Made by a program: the position numbers and the translations under genes | Source of the DNA: an uncultured Collinsella sp. | GTDB lineage: Bacteria > Actinomycetota > Coriobacteriia > Coriobacteriales > Coriobacteriaceae | Assembly: GCA_902488525.1 (NCBI GenBank) | Contig: CABTWP010000002.1 | Span: 1-64,000 of the forward strand | Direction: 5' to 3' | Length of the DNA stretch: 64,000 nucleotides | The notes under the pieces: generated by a model | The model's input: only the letters and a program-made list of their open reading frames with translations | What the model was told of the DNA's origin: nothing | Database searches by the model: none | Part shown: piece after piece, positions 61,071-64,000 of the stretch | Layout: every line of letters begins with the position of its first letter | Numbering within the stretch: the stretch's first letter is position 1

Positions 61071-61877
61071 TTGAAGAGCCATCTGAACATATTGAGCCGT
61101 CTGCAGAGTGCCGGTGCCCTACCGTTTGCGGACGAATTGCTACCGTTTGCCGAGCGCGCGACGTACGAGGCGCTCGAGGCATTGTCGCCAACACGATGTA
61201 CCGGCTGCGAGCGCGCCGGTGCGCTTATTTGCCAAGACTGCCTGGCCGCGCTCACGCTCATCGACCCACGTCATAGCTGCACCCGATGTGGCGCCCCGTT
61301 TGGGGATTTGCTGTGCACTGAGTGTTCGGTCGAGGGCACGTCTTCGGCAATGGCGGAGGCGCTCGACCGCTGCCTGGCGTGCGCCGTCTATGCGCATCCG
61401 CTGCCGCGCATCATTAAAGCGTACAAGGATGCGGGCGAGCGACGTCTGGCTCCGTATCTGGCGGAGCTGCTCTACGACACCGCCCTGCATGCCCAGGTCG
61501 TAGCTCCCGATCGCTACGGAGGCGTGCTTTCCGGTGCGGATGCGGTGGTGTTTGTGCCTGCGACGGCGGCAGCGTTTCGGCGGCGTGGTTTTGATCATAT
61601 GGAGGCTATTGCGCGCCCATTTTGCGAGCTGTCGGGTGTTCCTCTGCTCGATGCTCTCGTCAAGTACGGGCATGGCGACCAGCGCGAACTCGGTCGTGAG
61701 GAGCGCCGCGAGCGTGCCCGAGGTATGTACGAGACGGTTGAGGACGTGCACGGCCGCCGCCTGCTGCTTATCGACGACGTTATCACCACGGGTGCGACGA
61801 TGGCAGCGGCTTCGGCGGAACTCAAGCGCGCCGGTGCCACGGCCGTTGATGGCCTCGCTATCGCACGCGTTTGGTAG
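61071..61877 (+). CDS. comF: ComF-family phosphoribosyltransferase-like protein
   Basis: 268 aa. The N-terminal zinc ribbons are CTGCERAGALICQDC and CTRCGAPFGDLLCTEC. The C-terminal type I PRTase domain has the PRPP loop LLLIDDVITTGATM and the FRRRGFDHMEAIA motif. ComF is needed for DNA uptake in competent Bacillus. TTG 61071 is the start supported by GGGAGG, which lies in a hairpin. It is followed 11 nt later by the nuclease-like gene. Confidence 0.9.
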   Translation: MKSHLNILSRLQSAGALPFADELLPFAERATYEALEALSPTRCTGCERAGALICQDCLAALTLIDPRHSCTRCGAPFGDLLCTECSVEGTSSAMAEALDRCLACAVYAHPLPRIIKAYKDAGERRLAPYLAELLYDTALHAQVVAPDRYGGVLSGADAVVFVPATAAAFRRRGFDHMEAIARPFCELSGVPLLDALVKYGHGDQRELGREERRERARGMYETVEDVHGRRLLLIDDVITTGATMAAASAELKRAGATAVDGLAIARVW

Positions 61878-61888
61878 GGGTGGTTCAG

Positions 61889-62998
61889 ATGGCAATAAAG
61901 ATCGGGCAGCGTGGCAAGCCTGCAAGCGAGCAGCTGGCTGCTTCCGTAATTCTGACGGGCGCCTCGGCGCTACGCATGATGCGCGCCGAGCGCCGACAAA
62001 TGGGTTACATCAGCTGGAGGGACCTCAGTCCCGATGAAGAGTGCCGTGTGCTGCGCGCGTCGTCGCCCTCGATCGAGGACATCTATCTTCCCGACTTGGT
62101 GCGGATTGGGGCCGCAAGCGGCGAGGTGCAAGAAGATCTTTGCTTGCTGGTGGGATCTGCGGCGCAGCGCCGCCGCATGCCTGGCGTGGGCTGGTCCGTA
62201 TGCTCTGGGTTGCCCGCCGGCTCGATTCTAGAGGTGGAACCAGGGGTGTACAGTCTATCTCCCGAGGCCCTTTGTGTTGCCGTCGCCCGCGAGGTCGGCT
62301 GTATCCAGGCATTTGCCCTGGCCCAGGAGCTGTGCTCTAAGATTTCGCTGAGTGACCGCGGGAAGTATCTGCCTCCCTACACCTCGCCCGTTACGAATAA
62401 GCTTGCAAAGGACAAGGACCAGCCAGCAGACGTGGGCTACTTTGAGGTTGAGCCGGTGCTGACGCCCGATCGTCTGGCAGATTACCTCGCGGTATGCAAG
62501 GGGAATGCGGCCAAACAACTGCAGCGTCTGTGTCCCTACTTGTCAGAAAACCTGCGCTCGCCCATGGAGTGCATCATGCTCGCTCTGTTTTCGCTTCCGT
62601 TTTCCTATGGCGGATTTGCCTGCGGTCCCTTTAAGACCGACTACAAGATTGAGTTCGATGACCGCGCGCAGGCAATCTCGGGGATGCCGCATGCAGTTTG
62701 CGATGCGTATCAGGAGGCAGCCCGGTTTGACCTGGAATACAACGGTGAGCTGGGTCATTCCTCCCGGAGGGGACGTATCCATGATGAAAAACGCAACACG
62801 GGCTTGATTACTATGGGAATCGAGGTCGCGACGGTCAACAACGAAATGCTCCGCGACATGGAAGCGATGGAAGCGCTCGCATGGCGCATCCACCAGCGTA
62901 TGGGTAAGCGATATCAGAATCGCGTAGAGGCTCGTCGAAAGAGGCAAGATGCTCTGCTGAATACGCTCCGAGCGTGCTTTGGGCTCAAGCCAGCGTAA
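61889..62998 (+). CDS. DUF559/Vsr-like nuclease-fold protein, AbiEi-like N-terminus
   Basis: 369 aa. The N-terminal part contains WSVCSGLPAGSILEVEPGVYSLSPEALCVAVAREVG, similar to the PGVY...SPEA region of AbiEi-type and related proteins. The C-terminal part has RFDLEYNGELGHS, IHDEKRNTGLITMGIEVATV and a basic helix, resembling the EYDGxxH...D.KR..xLxxxG pattern of Vsr/DUF559 endonucleases. ATG 61889 is chosen over an upstream start. Function is unknown; a host-defence or DNA-processing role is inference. Codon use is less GC-biased than comF. Confidence 0.65.
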   Translation: MAIKIGQRGKPASEQLAASVILTGASALRMMRAERRQMGYISWRDLSPDEECRVLRASSPSIEDIYLPDLVRIGAASGEVQEDLCLLVGSAAQRRRMPGVGWSVCSGLPAGSILEVEPGVYSLSPEALCVAVAREVGCIQAFALAQELCSKISLSDRGKYLPPYTSPVTNKLAKDKDQPADVGYFEVEPVLTPDRLADYLAVCKGNAAKQLQRLCPYLSENLRSPMECIMLALFSLPFSYGGFACGPFKTDYKIEFDDRAQAISGMPHAVCDAYQEAARFDLEYNGELGHSSRRGRIHDEKRNTGLITMGIEVATVNNEMLRDMEAMEALAWRIHQRMGKRYQNRVEARRKRQDALLNTLRACFGLKPA

Positions 62999-63032
62999 AA
63001 CTATGGCTTTATAGGGGGTCTGTTATATGCTC

Positions 63033-63249
63033 TGTGCAAAAAACGGCAAATATGAGTACTGTTACTAGATTAGTGACAGCAAAAACAAAGAAACTTGGGC
63101 CGAAAATCTGGATTCAGCGAAGAGATAATAAACGAATGTGGAATATCTTGGCGCCAAGCAGGCTGTGCGGAACTCAAAAAGGGCTCGTGAGGCGGTAATA
63201 CGCTGCTACTAAATTGGTGACAGTACTCATATTTGCCGTTTTTTGCACA
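63033..63249. mobile_element. 217-bp MITE-like element with 30-bp identical terminal inverted repeats
   Basis: The left end starts TGTGCAAAAAACGGCAAATA; the inverse of the right end is identical for 30 bases, through TGAGTACTGT. Similarity continues as TTACTAGATTAGTGACAG versus CACCAATTTAGTAGCAG. About 120 bp inside shows no gene. The ends match those of 48504-48734. It starts 35 bp after the nuclease-like gene. No clear target duplication was found. Confidence 0.75.
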
Positions 63250-63250
63250 C

Positions 63251-63298
63251 GGCACCCTGAGACGGGTGCCCCGGAGCTCCCCGTGGGGGAGCTCCGGG
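63251..63298. terminator. Two adjacent GC-rich hairpins after the MITE-like element
   Basis: GGCACCC/GGGTGCC (63251-63270) is followed by a perfect 13-bp stem CCCGGAGCTCCCC/GGGGAGCTCCGGG (63270-63298). The T tract after it is weak (CTTCAT), so termination is probable rather than certain. Confidence 0.65.
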
Positions 63299-63370
63299 CT
63301 TCATGGGGGCACGAATAGCCCGCTCCGACCTGCGAAATCTGTACTCGCGATGCGAATGACGCCCCTAACC

Positions 63371-63399
63371 TTAAACTTTAGCTTGAACTTAGCTATAAT
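63371..63399 (+). promoter_or_regulatory. Strong sigma-70-type promoter
   Basis: -35 TTAAAC (63371-63376), 17-bp spacer and a consensus -10 TATAAT (63394-63399). It drives the gene at the right edge. From the expected start near 63406 to the lipoprotein start at 63731 is 325 nt, an unusually long leader, whose contents are unclear. Confidence 0.75.
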
Positions 63400-63730
63400 G
63401 CGCTACGTTCCTGCCAGGCTGTGGTTGCGGACGGACGAAATGTCCATCCTAGTCCAAGACAGACGCGGTCAAAGGGATCCACGTAAGCGACCGCGTGCGC
63501 GCGGCGCGATCATGGCGCGTCCTAGATGTAAGCCGCACCGTCCGTTCTACTTTCTTTGGGGCAATACCGCCTCGCGGGCGAGCGGGCCAGTCGTGAAGGT
63601 GGTTACGGCCTCCCGAGCAAACACCCCGGTGCGCAAGTGTGGGGTCAAATACCAGGTCAGCTGGTGGGAACAACCCGTTATTCCGCGCAACGCACGGATT
63701 GTATACGACACAGAAGGCAGGGTAGTGGAC

Positions 63731-64000
63731 ATGGTGAGGGGCAGCTTGATGCACGCGGCTCGGTTAGGTGCTGGGACCGCGGCGGTCATTGCCGTATTGG
63801 GCTTGAGCGGATGCGCGTTCAATCCACTGTCCACGTTCACGACACCCACGATTGACCAGATCGAGCGCGAGACCGTTACCCCTACGGTGTCGGACGATGC
63901 CCTGGTCACTCCCGGCACCCTGACGGTTGCCCTTGATACCTCCGATGCCCCGCAGGCCATGCAGGGCGCCGATGGTAACCTCACGGGCTACGCGGTCGAT
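63731..64000 (+). CDS. Substrate-binding lipoprotein of an ABC transporter, family 3-like (partial, runs off the window)
   Basis: 90 codons are visible. From ATG 63731 there is a lipoprotein signal: basic start (VRGSLMHAAR), hydrophobic core (GAGTAAVIAVLGL) and lipobox LSGC with the lipidated Cys at residue 28. The mature start includes GTLTVALDTSDAPQAMQGADGNLTGYAVD, typical of amino-acid/polar ligand-binding proteins. It is probably anchored outside the membrane and feeds an ABC importer encoded beyond the window. The same frame stays open upstream to ATG 63440, so a longer product is possible. Confidence 0.75.
   Translation, partial: MVRGSLMHAARLGAGTAAVIAVLGLSGCAFNPLSTFTTPTIDQIERETVTPTVSDDALVTPGTLTVALDTSDAPQAMQGADGNLTGYAVD

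Noticed and set aside
63405..63730. Known riboswitch, tmRNA or other structured RNA in the long leader
   Set aside because: No recognisable lysine, glycine, SAM, TPP or cobalamin consensus and no tmRNA or RNase P core was seen by eye. Kept only as an unexplained leader.

Overview
The window is high-GC, gene-dense bacterial chromosome. Gene content and order point to an anaerobic actinobacterium of the class Coriobacteriia, most likely Collinsella or a close relative. This is inferred from eno-divIC-ppx synteny, a lysine-rich topoisomerase tail, frequent TTG/GTG starts, many PTS genes, an Mn-dependent pyrophosphatase and the many GGGAC-containing intergenic palindromes. No rRNA, CRISPR array, complete insertion sequence or prophage was seen.

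Layout. 1-79 is the tail of an unidentified gene. 342-9488 is a nearly complete histidine biosynthesis locus: a fused hisZ-hisG, then hisD, hisC, hisB, hisH, hisA, hisF, hisI and hisE, followed on the opposite strand by a PHP-type histidinol-phosphatase that supplies the step missing from the monofunctional hisB. 9790-15205 holds a stand-alone LarC C-terminal domain, a YfcE-like phosphodiesterase, mazG, eno, divIC and ppx. 15208-16861 is an accessory island: a DUF4143-type ATPase with 33-bp tandem repeats upstream, bracketed by two copies of a 69-bp palindromic repeat. 16930-23627 has tRNA-Leu, a TPR-like membrane protein, an orphan PTS IIB, a VOC protein, an OmpR/HK pair, a DUF4342 protein, a metallophosphoesterase and gluQ. 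24144-33936 has a DUF2207 protein, a GNAT acetyltransferase, purH, a gene of unknown function, a BceRS-like two-component system without its transporter, hipBA and a universal stress protein. 34185-38422 has uppP and a PcrA-type helicase, each followed by nested palindromes. 38806-45701 is a sugar locus: manA, a GntR regulator, and a divergent 6-phospho-beta-glucosidase/PTS (IIC, IIB, IIA)/ROK kinase set. 45870-53453 has ppaC, nhaA, an aminotransferase, a STAS protein, tatA, tatC, hypA and hypB. 53508-64000 has a topoisomerase I with archaeal-looking motifs, a zinc-ribbon membrane protein, tmk-holB-ricT, comF, a nuclease-like gene and the start of a substrate-binding lipoprotein.

Functional themes are amino-acid and purine synthesis, beta-glucoside uptake by PTS feeding glycolysis (kinase, ManA, enolase), nickel enzyme maturation (HypA, HypB, LarC domain) beside Tat export, and DNA replication/repair factors.

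The least explained material is intergenic. There are four 69-bp palindromes with compensatory changes, further GGGAC-type palindrome families, two roughly 220-230 bp elements with matching inverted ends (MITE-like), and five nested palindromes in which a terminator-like hairpin sits inside longer inverted arms. All positions and alignments were read by eye; no database search was possible.
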